Shown: positions 63,480 to 64,000 of the stretch, in pieces | Layout: each line of letters begins with the position of its first letter | How positions within the stretch are numbered: the first letter of the stretch is position 1 | Assembly (NCBI GenBank): GCA_019916065.1 | Contig: CM034234.1 | Location: 18,181,520-18,245,519, forward strand | DNA length: 64,000 nucleotides | Direction: 5' to 3' | Origin: Vitellaria paradoxa | Lineage: Eukaryota; Streptophyta; Magnoliopsida; Ericales; Sapotaceae | The notes under the pieces: generated by a model | What the model was told of the DNA's origin: nothing | The model's input: the letters and a program-made list of their open reading frames with translations, nothing else | Database searches by the model: none | Translations under genes and position numbers: made by a program

Positions 63480-64000
63480 TTATCCCTAATTTAATTAATT
63501 AATTAAAAAAAAACTTCCATTCCTTCTTTCTCTTTCAACCGTAAATACAGAGTGTATATATATAAATTCAATTCAAAACCCAAATTCAATCACTTCCCTC
63601 GGTTCAGCTCATTCATCTAAGAGAAGTGATTGGACATCAATTGATACATGTTTATACATTCAAATTACACTTGCACACATCATAAAAAGACATAAAATCT
63701 ATGTTTTGTGCAGGTTTCATCTCTATATCTCCAAAGTGGATTGTGTGTTGATTTCCATCACAAGAACAAGAAATTAAGCTACATTGAGGATGTTGAGAAG
63801 AAAGCATGCTGCACAACACATCAAAGGATTGAAGCTATTTCAGAAGAAGAAGAAAATTCAGTTGAAATCAGTGCAAAGAAATCAGAATCACTATTCTGGA
63901 AATTTCTGCAGCAGGGGATCGTATTCGAATATGGGTTTACTGTATTCGAATATGAGCTTCTTCACAGCAACGAATTCCATGTGACCCCAACTTCCCCACG
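63480..64000. other. Flank after the MULE, unassigned
   Basis: No recognised gene. A Lys-rich 66-codon frame at 63784-63984 (MRMLRRKHAAQHIKG...) runs almost to the window edge. The words GTATTCGAATATG repeat at about 63920 and 63940. It could be a repeat or the start of something beyond the window. Confidence 0.35.

Noticed and set aside
63784..63984. Lys-rich frame near the window end
   Set aside because: Low-complexity composition and no known family; left as unassigned flank.

Overview
The window is nuclear DNA from a flowering plant, most likely a core eudicot. It is AT-rich, carries long introns with GT-AG and GC-AG borders, has several superfamilies of plant transposable elements, and holds a piece of plastid DNA moved into the nucleus. 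Nothing fixes the species. Two large host genes can be reconstructed exon by exon, and a third small one is partly supported. Most of the remainder is transposon-derived or shows no recognisable gene.

Layout. 0.4-4 kb: a small minus-strand gene for an unrecognised Lys-rich, coiled-coil protein, whose upstream region holds two MITEs. 4-17.7 kb: gene-poor DNA with a 283-bp tandem duplication, a solo LTR (6998-8709), a Helitron (9023-9934), a chimeric plastid insert (10.9-11.6 kb: ycf1, rpoB and 23S pieces), a tRNA-type SINE with 17-bp target duplications (12745-13008), a PIF/Harbinger-like element, and a 626-bp hAT-type MITE with perfect 8-bp duplications. 17719-23112: a nearly complete Ty1/copia retrotransposon on the minus strand, with LTRs differing at 3 of 196 positions and one frameshift in pol.

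25.4-31.3 kb: an 8-exon GH31 glycosidase gene (HGL1-like), complete in every recognisable exon except for a one-base loss at codon 6 that puts the ordinary ATG out of frame. 31.3-36.3 kb: intergenic, with a perfect 42-nt inverted repeat and a 0.7-kb almost pure A/T block. 36.3-53.1 kb: a complete 21-exon organelle DNA gyrase B gene on the minus strand (718 codons), with introns swollen by LINE fragments. 53.4-54.4 kb: a second Harbinger-like element related to the first.

55558-63470: a 7.9-kb Mutator-like element (MULE) with 120-bp terminal inverted repeats (about 91% identical) and a 9-bp target duplication. It holds a decayed mudrA-type transposase on the plus strand. Facing it from the other end is a small gene for a GRF-type zinc finger joined to a C-terminal membrane segment. 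This two-gene convergent layout recalls MuDR (mudrA/mudrB), but the second gene is of a different kind. It is the most unusual arrangement in the window.

The host genes have no evident functional link. GYRB acts in organelle DNA supercoiling and HGL1-like in carbohydrate metabolism. The rest records repeated transposon insertion and decay.
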